64,000 nucleotides of DNA from the NCBI GenBank assembly GCA_020637675.1, contig JACKKD010000002.1:744001-808000 (forward strand), read 5' to 3'. Of this stretch, positions 26,764-38,037 are shown in pieces. Positions within the stretch are counted from its first letter, which is position 1; each line of letters begins with the position of its first letter. The notes under the pieces were generated by a model. It did not search any database, was not told the DNA's origin, and was given only the letters and a program-made list of their open reading frames with translations. The stretch is from Paracoccaceae bacterium. Its GTDB lineage: Bacteria; Pseudomonadota; Alphaproteobacteria; Rhodobacterales; Rhodobacteraceae. A program made the position numbers and the translations under genes.

Positions 26764-28239
26764 TCACGCGTGCGTCGCCATGGCGACCTCGGCCTCGACA
26801 GCATGGCCGATCCTGACGACTTCGCGCACCAGAAGGTCGATATCCTCCGCCCGCGTGCGGTGGTTGTTGATCGCGACGCGCAGGCAGTGGCGGCCGTGGA
26901 CGGTGGTGTCGGAAGGGACGGCGGTGCCAGCCTCCTGAATGCGCAGCATGATCTCGGTGTTGAGCGCCTTCAGATGCGCCTCGTCGCCGCCCGCGCCAAG
27001 GTAGCGGAAGCAGACGATGTTGATCGCGGTGGGGGCCATCAGTTCCAGCGACGGTTCGGCCGTAACGAGATCGGTCAGGTAGGCGCCCTGCGCGATGTTC
27101 TGGTCGATGAGGCGGCCGAATTTCCCGGCCCCCTGTTCCTTCAGCGACATCCAGATCTTCAGTGCCTTGAAGCCGCGCGACAGCTCGAACCCGTAATCGG
27201 CGAGGAATTCGCCCGAGGCGAGGCCGCGCGGTTTCTCCTCCAGATAGTCGCCGTGGAGCGTGAAGGTGTTGAAGTGCCGGTCACGGTCGCGGACGAGGGC
27301 GCAACCGGCCTCGAACGGGGTGTGGAGCCATTTGTGCGGGTCGAGGGCGATGGAATCGGCGGTCTCGATCCCGTCCACCAGAAGGCGGTTTCGGGGCGCA
27401 ATGCGGATCAGGGCGCCGATGCAGCCGTCGACATGGAACCAGAGCCCTTCGCGCCGGCAGATCGCCGCGATGGCGCGCAGGTCGTCCATTGCGCCGGTGT
27501 TGGTGGTGCCGGCGGTGGCGATCACGCAAGCGGGGCGCCAGCCTGCGGCACGGTCCTCGGCGATGGCCGCGTCGAGGGCGGCGATGCTCATGCGGAAATC
27601 ACCGTCTGACGGGACGAGGCGCAGCGCGCGACTGCCGAGGCCGAGGGTCTCCATCGCCTTCTGATGGCAGGAATGGGCCTGATCGGACGCATAGAACCGC
27701 AAGGGCCGCGGCAATGAGGTGACACCTTCGAGGCGCACGTCGACGCCCGCCATCGCGTTCCGCGCGACGGTGAGCGCGACCATGTTCGCCATCGAGCCGC
27801 CGCTGGTGAGGGTGCCGCTCGCGCTGTCGGGAAAGCCCATCATCGACTTGAGCCAGTTGACGACCTGACGGTCCACCGCCGCGGCAGCCGTATTGCCGCC
27901 GCCGAGATTGGAGCCGTCGATGGCGGCGAGGAAATCGCCGAGGGCGCCGGTGAAATTGCCTGACCCCATGTACCAGCCCCAGAAGCGCGGATGGATATTG
28001 CCCATGGGGTAGCGCAATAGAGTGTCGGAGACGGCGCGGAATACCTCGATCAGCGGTGTCGGCCCCTGGGGCAGGGGCTGATCGAAGGCCGCGCGGATGT
28101 CGGCGGGCATCTCTTGCCAGACCGGCCGGCCGCGCACGCCGCTCAGGTGGCCGACGGCGAAATCGACGATCTCATGGGCGACGGCGCGCGCCTCCGACCA
28201 GTCGTCGGGGTCGAGCGTTTCCTCGTGACGATTGCCCAT
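26764..28239 (-). CDS. Group II PLP-dependent amino acid decarboxylase
   Basis: A 491-residue fold-type I decarboxylase of the aromatic-L-amino-acid/glutamate decarboxylase group. The PLP lysine is in DPHKWLHTPFEAG (near residue 305). Other motifs are LTSGGSMANMVAL, HVDGCIGAL (PLP aspartate and the stacking region) and the C-terminal LRVAINNHRTRAEDI. Substrate is not certain; related enzymes act on Trp, Tyr, DOPA, or in some marine bacteria on other amino acids. The ATG at 28239 is preceded by GGGAGGAA. It stands alone, divergent from yajC. Confidence 0.88.
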   Translation of the reverse strand: MGNRHEETLDPDDWSEARAVAHEIVDFAVGHLSGVRGRPVWQEMPADIRAAFDQPLPQGPTPLIEVFRAVSDTLLRYPMGNIHPRFWGWYMGSGNFTGALGDFLAAIDGSNLGGGNTAAAAVDRQVVNWLKSMMGFPDSASGTLTSGGSMANMVALTVARNAMAGVDVRLEGVTSLPRPLRFYASDQAHSCHQKAMETLGLGSRALRLVPSDGDFRMSIAALDAAIAEDRAAGWRPACVIATAGTTNTGAMDDLRAIAAICRREGLWFHVDGCIGALIRIAPRNRLLVDGIETADSIALDPHKWLHTPFEAGCALVRDRDRHFNTFTLHGDYLEEKPRGLASGEFLADYGFELSRGFKALKIWMSLKEQGAGKFGRLIDQNIAQGAYLTDLVTAEPSLELMAPTAINIVCFRYLGAGGDEAHLKALNTEIMLRIQEAGTAVPSDTTVHGRHCLRVAINNHRTRAEDIDLLVREVVRIGHAVEAEVAMATHA

Positions 28240-28415
28240 CGGTTCCTCCCACCAAGAAAGCGTCAAAGCTGTTCCAGGCGCGACCATAAGTCAAACACCG
28301 CGTCGCGGGAGGCCGCCCCGCCTTGCAAAGCCCCGGTCCCGACTATAGGTTCCCCCGCGACCCTCAAGGTCCGCCATCGGGCCGACCAGCGCCCCCCATC
28401 CAGAAGGACGCACTC

Positions 28416-28754
28416 ATGCTCATCACTCCCGCCTATGCCCAGGCCGCGGGCGGCGCCGGCGGCGCCGGTGCCATCGTACAGTTCCTGCCGCTGATCCTCA
28501 TCTTCCTGATCATGTACTTCCTCATGATCCGCCCGCAGCAGAAGAAGATGAAGGAGCATAGGGCCATGGTCGAGGCGCTGCGCCGGGGCGACCAGGTGGT
28601 GACGCAGGGCGGCATCATCGGCAAGGTGAGCCGGGTGAAGGAGGGCGAGAACGAGATCGAGGTCGAGATCGCCGACGGCGTGAAGGTGCGCGTCGTGCGC
28701 TCCACCGTCTCCCAGGTCCTGTCGAAGACCGAACCGGCCGCCAACGCCGGCTGA
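28416..28754 (+). CDS. yajC: Preprotein translocase subunit YajC
   Basis: Small Sec accessory subunit. It is 112 residues: one membrane helix (about 22-42, FLPLILIFLIMYFLMIRPQQ) followed by the basic KKMKEHR stretch and a cytoplasmic domain with GDQVVTQGGIIGKV. The ATG at 28416 follows AGAAGGA. First gene of yajC-secD-secF; 28 bases separate it from secD. Confidence 0.95.
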   Translation: MLITPAYAQAAGGAGGAGAIVQFLPLILIFLIMYFLMIRPQQKKMKEHRAMVEALRRGDQVVTQGGIIGKVSRVKEGENEIEVEIADGVKVRVVRSTVSQVLSKTEPAANAG

Positions 28755-28782
28755 GCCCCGCCGCCCCTGACGAGAGCCGAGC

Positions 28783-30447
28783 ATGCTGCACATCCCCCTC
28801 TGGAAGCGGATCGTGATCTGGGGGCTTTGCGCCCTCGGCCTCCTGACGGCGCTGCCGAACGCCTTCTACGCCCGTGCCGAACGGCACAACGACGCCGTCG
28901 TCGCGGCCGAGCGGGCGGGTTTCGAGACAGAGGCGCAGGCGGCCGACCGGGCGCTCTGGCCATCGTGGCTGCCCTCGGCGATTGTCAACCTCGGGCTTGA
29001 CCTCAGGGGCGGCGCGCACCTGCTGGCCGAGGTCCAGGTGGCCGATGTCTACAAGGCCCGGATGGACTCGCTCTGGCCCGAGATGCGGCGCGCGCTCGCC
29101 GAGGCGCGGGGCGAGATCGGCGGCATCCGCCGCGCGCCCTCCGACCCGTCTGAACTGCGCATCCAGATCGAGAAGCCCGAGGCGATGGCGAAAGCCGTGG
29201 AGGTCGCGCGCGGGCTCGCCAGCCCGGTCGTGACACTGACCGGGGTCGGCCAGTCCGATATCGAGGTGACCGCCGAGGGCAACGAACTGATCATCCGGCT
29301 TTCCGAGGCCGAGCGCGCGGCGACCGACGACCGCACGATGCAGCAGTCGCTCGAGATCATCCGCCGCAGGGTGGACGAGGTCGGTACCCGCGAACCGACG
29401 ATCCAGCGCCAGGGAACCGACCGGATCCTGATCCAGGTACCCGGCATCGGCTCCGCGACCGAACTGAAGGAACTGATCGGCACGACCGCCCAACTCACCT
29501 TCCAGCCCGTCGTGGGCCGCGGCAGCGACGGCAACGCGATCCCGAGGCCGGGGCAGGAGATCCTGCCGTCGCTCGACGAACAGGGCGTCTTCTACACGCT
29601 CGAGGACACGCCCGTCGTGACCGGCGAGGAACTGACCGACGCGCGGCCCGACTTCGACCAGAACGGAAGGCCCGCCGTCTCCTTCCGCTTCAATCCGACG
29701 GGCGCGCGCAAGTTCGGCGACTATACCGCCGCCAATGTCGGCCAGCTCTTCGCCATCGTGCTCGACAACGAGGTGATCTCCGCCCCCCGGATCAACCAGC
29801 ACATCCCCGGCGGCTCGGGCATCATCACCGGCAACTTCACGGTCGAGACATCGACCAAACTCGCGGTCCTGCTGCGCGCCGGCGCGCTGCCCGCGAAGAT
29901 GAACTTCCTCGAGGAACGCACCATCGGGCCGGAGCTTGGCCAGGATTCGATCGACGCCGGCCGCATCGCCGCCGCGGTGGGCTTCGTCGCCGTCGTCGCC
30001 TTCATGATCGCGAGCTACGGGCTCTTCGGTGTCTTCGCAACCATCGCACTCTCGATCAACATGGCGATGATCTTCGGCATCCTGTCGACCATCGGCGCGA
30101 CGCTGACGCTGCCGGGGATCGCGGGCATCGTGCTGACGATCGGCATGGCGGTCGACGCCAACGTCCTCGTCTTCGAACGCATCCGGGAAGAGCTCAGGAC
30201 CGCGAAGGGAGCGGCGCGTGCCATCGAACTCGGCTACGAGAAGGCGATGTCGGCAATCATCGACGCCAACATCACCACCTTCATCACCGCCCTCATCCTC
30301 TTCTTCCTCGGCTCCGGCCCGGTGAAAGGCTTCGCGGTGACGCTCGTCGTGGGCCTCGTGACCTCGGTCTTCACCGCAATCTACGTCACCCGCGTGATGG
30401 TCGCCGCCTGGTTCGACCGCAAGCGCCCCAAGTCGATCACCGTGTGA
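28783..30447 (+). CDS. secD: Protein translocase subunit SecD
   Basis: Proton-driven membrane subunit that pulls proteins through SecYEG. It is 554 residues. The N-terminal helix is at about 8-24, then the large periplasmic P1 domain with DLRGGAHLLAEVQ and the RRVDEVGTREPTIQRQG segment. The C-terminal five-helix RND domain contains GMAVDANVLVFERIREE, the conserved proton-pathway region with its Asp. secF begins 10 bases after the stop. Confidence 0.96.
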   Translation: MLHIPLWKRIVIWGLCALGLLTALPNAFYARAERHNDAVVAAERAGFETEAQAADRALWPSWLPSAIVNLGLDLRGGAHLLAEVQVADVYKARMDSLWPEMRRALAEARGEIGGIRRAPSDPSELRIQIEKPEAMAKAVEVARGLASPVVTLTGVGQSDIEVTAEGNELIIRLSEAERAATDDRTMQQSLEIIRRRVDEVGTREPTIQRQGTDRILIQVPGIGSATELKELIGTTAQLTFQPVVGRGSDGNAIPRPGQEILPSLDEQGVFYTLEDTPVVTGEELTDARPDFDQNGRPAVSFRFNPTGARKFGDYTAANVGQLFAIVLDNEVISAPRINQHIPGGSGIITGNFTVETSTKLAVLLRAGALPAKMNFLEERTIGPELGQDSIDAGRIAAAVGFVAVVAFMIASYGLFGVFATIALSINMAMIFGILSTIGATLTLPGIAGIVLTIGMAVDANVLVFERIREELRTAKGAARAIELGYEKAMSAIIDANITTFITALILFFLGSGPVKGFAVTLVVGLVTSVFTAIYVTRVMVAAWFDRKRPKSITV

Positions 30448-30457
30448 GGGAACCGCC

Positions 30458-31432
30458 ATGGCCTTCCGTCTCAAGCTCGTTCCCGAAAAGACCGACATCG
30501 ACTTCTTCCGCTGGCAGGCGGTGACCTTCTGGGGCTCGGTCGCGCTCGTCCTCGCCGCGATCGTCCTGACGATCGTGATGGGGCTCAACTTCGGCATCGA
30601 CTTCCGGGGCGGCACGACGATCCGCACCGAGTCCACGCAAGCGGTCGATGTCGGCGCCTATCGCGCGGCGGTCGCGCCCCTGAACCTCGGCGATGTCTCG
30701 ATCACGGAGGTATTCGACCCGACGTTCCGCGAAGACCAGCACGTCGCCATGCTGCGCATCCAGGCGCAGGAGGGCGACGAGGCGATCACGCCCGAGGTCA
30801 TCTCGAAGGTCGAGGCGGCGTTGAAGGGCGTCGATCCGTCGATCACCTTCCCCTCGGTCGAATCCGTCGGCCCCAAGGTCTCGGGAGAGCTGATCAAGAC
30901 CGCGATCCTCTCGGTCCTCGCCGGCACGGCGGCGATCTGCGTCTACATCTGGCTTCGCTTCGAATGGCAATTCGCAGTGGGCGCGGTCGTCGCCCTCGTC
31001 CACGACATTGCCCTGACCATCGGGATCTTCTCGCTCTTCCAGCTCAAGTTCGACCTGACGATCATCGCGGCGCTGCTGACGATCCTCGGCTATTCGATCA
31101 ACGACACTGTCGTCGTCTTCGACCGGCTGCGGGAGAACCTGATCAAGTACAAGACGACACCCTTGCGCGACCTCTGCAACCTCTCCGTCAACGAGACGCT
31201 GAGCCGGACGGTGATGACCTCGGGAACCACGCTGATAGCGCTCATCGCGCTCATCGTCTTCGGCGGTGACGTGATCCGAGGTTTCGTCTTCGCGATGACC
31301 TGGGGGGTCATCGTCGGCACCTATTCCTCGGTCTACGTGGCCAAGAACGTGGTTCTCATGCTCGGCGTGAAGCGCGACTGGGGCAAGAAGGACGACGGCC
31401 CCGCCGGTACCCAGTTCGCCAACGTCAAGTAG
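30458..31432 (+). CDS. secF: Protein translocase subunit SecF
   Basis: Partner of SecD in Sec-dependent export. It is 324 residues, with the typical N-terminus FFRWQAVTFWGSVALVL, then FGIDFRGGTTIR and the conserved GYSINDTVVVFDRLREN in the fourth helix. Ten bases downstream of secD, so co-transcribed. The C-terminal DWGKKDDGPAGTQF is a short soluble tail. The next gene starts 9 bases later, extending the operon. Confidence 0.96.
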   Translation: MAFRLKLVPEKTDIDFFRWQAVTFWGSVALVLAAIVLTIVMGLNFGIDFRGGTTIRTESTQAVDVGAYRAAVAPLNLGDVSITEVFDPTFREDQHVAMLRIQAQEGDEAITPEVISKVEAALKGVDPSITFPSVESVGPKVSGELIKTAILSVLAGTAAICVYIWLRFEWQFAVGAVVALVHDIALTIGIFSLFQLKFDLTIIAALLTILGYSINDTVVVFDRLRENLIKYKTTPLRDLCNLSVNETLSRTVMTSGTTLIALIALIVFGGDVIRGFVFAMTWGVIVGTYSSVYVAKNVVLMLGVKRDWGKKDDGPAGTQFANVK

Positions 31433-31441
31433 CGTCGCGCG

Positions 31442-31801
31442 ATGATCCGGCTCACCGAGATCAGCTTCGGCCAGGCCCGCCCGATCGACGGCTACGGGCC
31501 CGGTTTCTTCCGCATCGGCGGCGAGGTCCTCCAGGGCGCGGTCCTCGTCACCGCCGGTGGGGCGCGGATCTGGGGCGGCTACGGCGAGACGGTGCCGCTC
31601 CTCGCGCTCGCGGGCCAGGTCGACGTGCTCCTTCTCGGCACGGGCGCCTCCATCGCCCATCCGCCGGCAGAGTTCCGCGGCGCGCTCGAAGCACGCGGGA
31701 TCGGCGTCGAGACGATGGCGAGCCCGGCCGCCGCGCGGACCTACAACGTGCTGCTGTCCGAGGGGCGGCGGATCGCCGCGGCGCTCCTGCCCGTCGCATA
31801 G
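31442..31801 (+). CDS. Mth938-like domain (DUF498) protein
   Basis: A 119-residue single-domain protein of the Mth938/NDUFAF3-like family, of alpha/beta fold. Visible: GGARIWGGYG, VDVLLLGTGASIAHPP and the C-terminal ARTYNVLLSEGRRIAAALLP, which is the most conserved segment. The mitochondrial relative assists complex I assembly, but the bacterial role is not known. It sits between secF and ccmA in the same direction; this secDF-Mth938-ccm order is common in Rhodobacterales. Confidence 0.85.
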   Translation: MIRLTEISFGQARPIDGYGPGFFRIGGEVLQGAVLVTAGGARIWGGYGETVPLLALAGQVDVLLLGTGASIAHPPAEFRGALEARGIGVETMASPAAARTYNVLLSEGRRIAAALLPVA

Positions 31802-31841
31802 TCCCTTTGCCCCGACGCCGCTTTCCGCTAGGCCCTGTTGC

Positions 31842-32477
31842 ATGTTGCTGATCGTCGAAGATCTGGCCGTGGCGCGGGGCGGTATCGCCCTTCTGGAGGC
31901 TGTCGCCTTCACGCTCGCCCCCGGGCAGGCGCTGATCCTGCGAGGCCCGAACGGCATCGGCAAGACGACACTCCTCCGTGCCATCGCCGGCCTCCAGCCC
32001 CCGCTCCGTGGCCGGGTCGATCTTCCGGCGGACGGTGCCGCCTATGCGGGCCATGCCGACGGGCTCAAGGCCACGCTGACGGTGGCCGAGAATCTCGCGT
32101 TCTGGGCCCGCATCTACGGCCAGCGCGACACCGCCGCGGCCATCGCCGCAATGGATCTCGGCGCGCTGGCGGACCGTCCGGCGCAGAACCTTTCGGCCGG
32201 GCAGAAGCGCCGCCTCGGCCTCGCACGGCTTCTCGTGACCGGCCGCATGCTCTGGCTCCTCGACGAACCCACGGTCTCGCTCGACGCGGCCTCGGTCGCC
32301 ATGTTCGCCGCCGCAGTCCGCGCCCATCTCGCGGCGGGGGGGGCGGCCCTCATGGCCACCCATATCGACCTTGGCCTCGCCGAGGCCGCGACGCTCGACC
32401 TCTCCCCCTTCCGCGCCAAGGGCCCGGTGACCGGGCCGGGCGGCATCGCCGACCCCTTCGACGCGGCCTTCGCATGA
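31842..32477 (+). CDS. ccmA: Haem exporter ATPase CcmA
   Basis: ATP-binding subunit of the CcmABCD complex that releases haem-loaded CcmE for cytochrome c maturation. It is 211 residues. Walker A GPNGIGKTT (near 33), signature LSAGQKRRLGLARLL, Walker B LWLLDEPTVSLD and switch His in MATHID are visible. Length is normal. The ATG at 31842 is inferred from family length. The 76-bp gap to ccmB carries a structured repeat. Confidence 0.93.
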   Translation: MLLIVEDLAVARGGIALLEAVAFTLAPGQALILRGPNGIGKTTLLRAIAGLQPPLRGRVDLPADGAAYAGHADGLKATLTVAENLAFWARIYGQRDTAAAIAAMDLGALADRPAQNLSAGQKRRLGLARLLVTGRMLWLLDEPTVSLDAASVAMFAAAVRAHLAAGGAALMATHIDLGLAEAATLDLSPFRAKGPVTGPGGIADPFDAAFA

Positions 32478-32481
32478 CCGG

Positions 32482-32529
32482 CTTCTTCTTGGCGAAAATA
32501 CTTCGGGGGTCCGGGGGCGGTGTCCCCGG
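32482..32529 (+). repeat. Structured intergenic repeat, copy 3 (ccmA-ccmB gap)
   Basis: CTTCTTCTTGGCGAAAATAC TTCGGGGGTCCGGGG lead, followed by a weaker hairpin CCGGGG-GCGGTGT-CCCCGG. The lead is nearly identical to copy 1. It sits 5 bases after the ccmA stop and ends 24 bases before ccmB, the same placement as copy 1 relative to soxB and soxD. Confidence 0.72.
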
Positions 32530-32553
32530 CCTCGCCGGGCGAGAGGAACGCTG

Positions 32554-33210
32554 ATGCCGGCGCTTCTTCTGCGCGACCTTCGCCTTGCCACCCGCGCCGG
32601 CGGCGGCTTCGGCCTCAGCCTTGCCTTCTTTCTCATCGTGACCGTGCTCGTCCCCTTCGGCGTCGGGCCGGAGGGCGGCACGCTGGGGCGGATCGCCCCC
32701 GGTATTCTGTGGGTCGGCGCGCTCCTGTCCTGCCTCCTCTCTCTCGACCGGATATTCGCACTCGACCGCGAGGACGGCTCGCTCGACCTTCTTGCCACGG
32801 CGCCGATCCCGCTCGAAGGCGTCGTCGCGGTGAAGGCGGCGGCCCACTGGCTGACCACGGGTCTGCCGCTGACGCTCGCGGCCCCCGTGCTTGGCGTCCT
32901 ACTGAACCTGCCCGAGGCCGCCTTCGGCTGGCTCGCGCTCTCGCTCATGCTCGGCACGCCGGCGCTTTCGATGATCGGCACGTTTGGCGCGGCGCTGACT
33001 GTGGGACTGAAGCGGGGCGGGCTTCTCCTGTCGCTCCTCGTGCTGCCGCTCTACATCCCGACGCTGATCTTCGGCGCCGAGGCCGCCAAGCGCGGGGCGG
33101 AGGGGCTCGCGGCGGGAACGCCGCATTTGATGCTGGCGGGGATCACGGCGGGAAGCGTCGCTATCCTGCCCTTCGCCGCCGCTGCGGCAATCCGCGTCAA
33201 TCTGCGCTAG
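32554..33210 (+). CDS. ccmB: Haem exporter membrane subunit CcmB
   Basis: Permease partner of CcmA. It is 218 residues with six predicted helices. The family motifs FFLIVTVLVPFGVGPE and LLSLLVLPLYIPTLIFG are clear. The ccmB-ccmC gap is 55 bases. Part of ccmABCDG, which supplies haem for periplasmic c-type cytochromes. Confidence 0.94.
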   Translation: MPALLLRDLRLATRAGGGFGLSLAFFLIVTVLVPFGVGPEGGTLGRIAPGILWVGALLSCLLSLDRIFALDREDGSLDLLATAPIPLEGVVAVKAAAHWLTTGLPLTLAAPVLGVLLNLPEAAFGWLALSLMLGTPALSMIGTFGAALTVGLKRGGLLLSLLVLPLYIPTLIFGAEAAKRGAEGLAAGTPHLMLAGITAGSVAILPFAAAAAIRVNLR

Positions 33211-33265
33211 GCAGGCACATGATATGACTGTTGTGAGCGCGCGCAGGACGGAATAGCTACAGCCA

Positions 33266-33994
33266 ATGTCGATCTGGGAATACGCGAACCCCAAGAAGTT
33301 CATGCAGACCTCGTCCTGGGCGCTGCCGTGGGTGACGGGACTTGCCGTGCTCACGCTGCTTGTCGGTCTCGTCTGGGGCTTCTTCTTCACGCCCGACGAC
33401 TTCCGTCAGGGGTCCACCGTCAAGATCATCTATGTTCACGTCCCCTCGGCGATGATGGCGATCAATGCCTGGGCGATGATGCTGGTGACCTCGCTCATCT
33501 GGCTGATCCGCCGCCACCACGTCTCCGTTCTGGCCGCCAAGGCCGCCGCGCCGATCGGCATGACGATGACGCTCATCGCGCTCTTCACCGGGGCGATCTG
33601 GGGCCAGCCGATGTGGGGGACCTGGTGGGCCTGGGACCCGCGGCTCACCTCGTTCCTCATCCTCTTTCTCTTCTACCTCGGCTATATCGCGCTCTGGGAA
33701 GCGGTGGAGGACCCTGACACCGCCGCCGACCTCACCTCGGTCCTCTGTCTCGTCGGCTCGGTCTTCGCGCTGCTCAGCCGCTACGCGGTCCTCTTCTGGA
33801 ACCAGGGCCTGCACCAGGGCGCCTCGCTCTCGCTCGACAAGGAGGAACACGTGGCGGATGTCTTCGCCTGGCCGCTCTGGGTGACCATGGCGGGATTCGT
33901 GCTGCTCTTCGTCGCGCTCGTCCTGCTGCGCACCCGGACGGAGATCCGGGCACGCCGGCTCCGCGCGCTCGAGGCGCGGGAAAGGATGGCGTGA
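33266..33994 (+). CDS. ccmC: Cytochrome c maturation protein CcmC
   Basis: Haem-handling membrane protein that passes haem to CcmE. It is 242 residues with six helices and the tryptophan-rich periplasmic signature WGQPMWGTWWAWDPRLT. The two conserved haem-axial histidines are in KIIYVHVPSAMM and FWNQGLHQGASL. Its TGA overlaps the ccmD ATG (ATGA-type TGATG), so ccmD is coupled. Confidence 0.95.
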   Translation: MSIWEYANPKKFMQTSSWALPWVTGLAVLTLLVGLVWGFFFTPDDFRQGSTVKIIYVHVPSAMMAINAWAMMLVTSLIWLIRRHHVSVLAAKAAAPIGMTMTLIALFTGAIWGQPMWGTWWAWDPRLTSFLILFLFYLGYIALWEAVEDPDTAADLTSVLCLVGSVFALLSRYAVLFWNQGLHQGASLSLDKEEHVADVFAWPLWVTMAGFVLLFVALVLLRTRTEIRARRLRALEARERMA

Positions 33995-34149
33995 TGGTCG
34001 AACTCGGCAAATATGCCGGCACCGTCCTCGGCGCCTACGGGGTGACGATCGCGCTGCTGCTCGCGCTCGTCTGGGTCACGCTCAGGCGCGGGGCCGAGAT
34101 GCGCCGGCGGCTCGAGGCGCAGGAAAAACGGATGGGGCGCAATGGCTAG
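33994..34149 (+). CDS. ccmD: Haem exporter small subunit CcmD
   Basis: A 51-residue single-helix protein (MVELGKYAGTVLGAYGVTIA, then LLLALVWVTLRRG) that stabilises CcmE with CcmC. Family hallmarks are the early GKYA, the helix, and the basic C-terminal tail with MRRRLEAQEKRMG. Start overlaps the ccmC stop by one base, and its end overlaps the ccmG start by 8 bases. Confidence 0.92.
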   Translation: MVELGKYAGTVLGAYGVTIALLLALVWVTLRRGAEMRRRLEAQEKRMGRNG

Positions 34150-34681
34150 GGTTTCGCCGCTGATGGCGCTGCCACCGGTGATCTTCGCGGGGCTCGCCGC
34201 GATGTTCATCTGGGGCATGAACCGTGAGGATCCGAACGCGTTGCCCTCGACCTTCGTCGGCAAGCCGGCGCCGGCCGTGACGATGGCGCGGCTCGGCGAC
34301 CTGCCGACCTTCGCCGACGTCGACCTGAGGGACGGCAAGGTGAAGCTCGTGAACTTCTGGGCGAGCTGGTGCGCACCCTGCCGGGTCGAGCATCCGAACC
34401 TTGAGAAGGTCAGCTCCGAGGGCGTGACGATCCTTGGCGTGAACTTCAAGGACAAGCCCGAGGCGGCGCTCGGCTTTCTCGCGGAGCTTGGCAATCCCTA
34501 TGCCGCCATCGGCGCCGACGAAATCGGCCGCATGGGGATCGACTGGGGGCTATACGGCGTGCCCGAGACCTTCGTGATCGACGGCGACGGCAATGTCGTC
34601 CTGCGCTTTCCCGGCCCGATCACCGAGCGCGTGATGGAAAACGAAATACGGCCTGCGATGGAAAGGGCCGCCGCGGAGTAG
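34142..34681 (+). CDS. ccmG: Thiol:disulfide interchange protein CcmG (DsbE)
   Basis: Periplasmic membrane-tethered thioredoxin that keeps the apocytochrome c CxxCH motif reduced. It is 179 residues. N-terminal anchor helix at about 8-26, active site NFWASWCAPCRVEHPN (near 78-93), cis-proline loop YGVPETFVID. Its start overlaps ccmD. Last gene of the yajC-to-ccmG run; the next 389 bases contain no gene. Confidence 0.94.
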   Translation: MARVSPLMALPPVIFAGLAAMFIWGMNREDPNALPSTFVGKPAPAVTMARLGDLPTFADVDLRDGKVKLVNFWASWCAPCRVEHPNLEKVSSEGVTILGVNFKDKPEAALGFLAELGNPYAAIGADEIGRMGIDWGLYGVPETFVIDGDGNVVLRFPGPITERVMENEIRPAMERAAAE

Positions 34682-35070
34682 CTGCTTAAGCCCGCGACGG
34701 CCCGGGTCGTCAACGCATCTGCGAAGCGACGATCAGGATAAGAAGAGCCGCCGCCTCAAGAAGCGGCATGCTCGGCATGAAGTGCAGTTTCGTCCGTACC
34801 GTCCTCATGCGCCGTTGATACCCCGAGCGTCAGCCGCGACGAAGCGCGGATATCGCCGTTTTCACAAATCCCCCATGAAATAAGGAGGTTTTTGAAGACC
34901 TTGGTTCCGCCCCAATGGCGGGAGCCGCGACAAGGACGGCAAAGCCGGGGGATCATTGCCAACACCCGATCAATCGAGGGCCCGCAGCGAGCCGAATCGT
35001 GGGCTTCCCCGGAAAGAACGCCCCGCCGGGGAGGGTCCGGGCGGGGCGATTGTCGCATCCGGGAGGCGCG
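34682..35070. other. Non-coding gap between ccmG and acnA
   Basis: 389 bases between two converging genes. It holds the acnA terminator (35013-35048) and, on the plus strand, a strong Shine-Dalgarno-like AAGGAGGT at 34882-34889 with no convincing gene behind it. A 22-codon hydrophobic minus-strand frame at 34710-34778 is too short to call. I see no other structure. Confidence 0.6.
35013..35048 (-). terminator. Rho-independent terminator of acnA
   Basis: On the minus strand, 22 bases after the acnA stop, a perfect 9-bp stem CGCCCCGCC / GGCGGGGCG is followed by TTCTTTCC. The loop is 12 bases, longer than usual. Confidence 0.75.
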
Positions 35071-37821
<2,751 letters not shown>

Positions 37822-37914
37822 GGGAATCTCCCTTCGGGCTGAGGCTGGCTCGGTAGTGGGTCGCACGCCTAATGCCGCAACGTCAGAAGGCGTTCAAGCG
37901 ATTTCGCGAAGTTT

Positions 37915-37933
37915 GTATACCATTGTGCACAAT
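37915..37933. promoter_or_regulatory. Paired palindromes upstream of acnA
   Basis: GTATAC (37915-37920, in TTTGTATACCA) and the perfect 12-bp palindrome ATTGTGCACAAT (37922-37933) have centres exactly 10 bp apart, so they lie on the same DNA face. They sit 94-112 bases upstream of acnA and about 105-125 upstream of the divergent DUF1223 gene. The TTGT-N-ACAA style resembles GntR-family operators; the regulator is unknown. Confidence 0.5.
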
Positions 37934-38037
37934 TATCCGCAAGGGGCGCGGTGCCCCCCCGCACGCTGTCGCAAAGGCTTGATTGGCGTCGGACCGTGCT
38001 CTCGACTATCAAGGGCCAAAAGGGGATCGAGACACTC

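Noticed and set aside
34710..34778. 22-codon hydrophobic minus-strand frame (MPSMPLLEAAALLILIVASQ)
   Set aside because: Too short, and no good ribosome site; could be a membrane peptide but support is missing.
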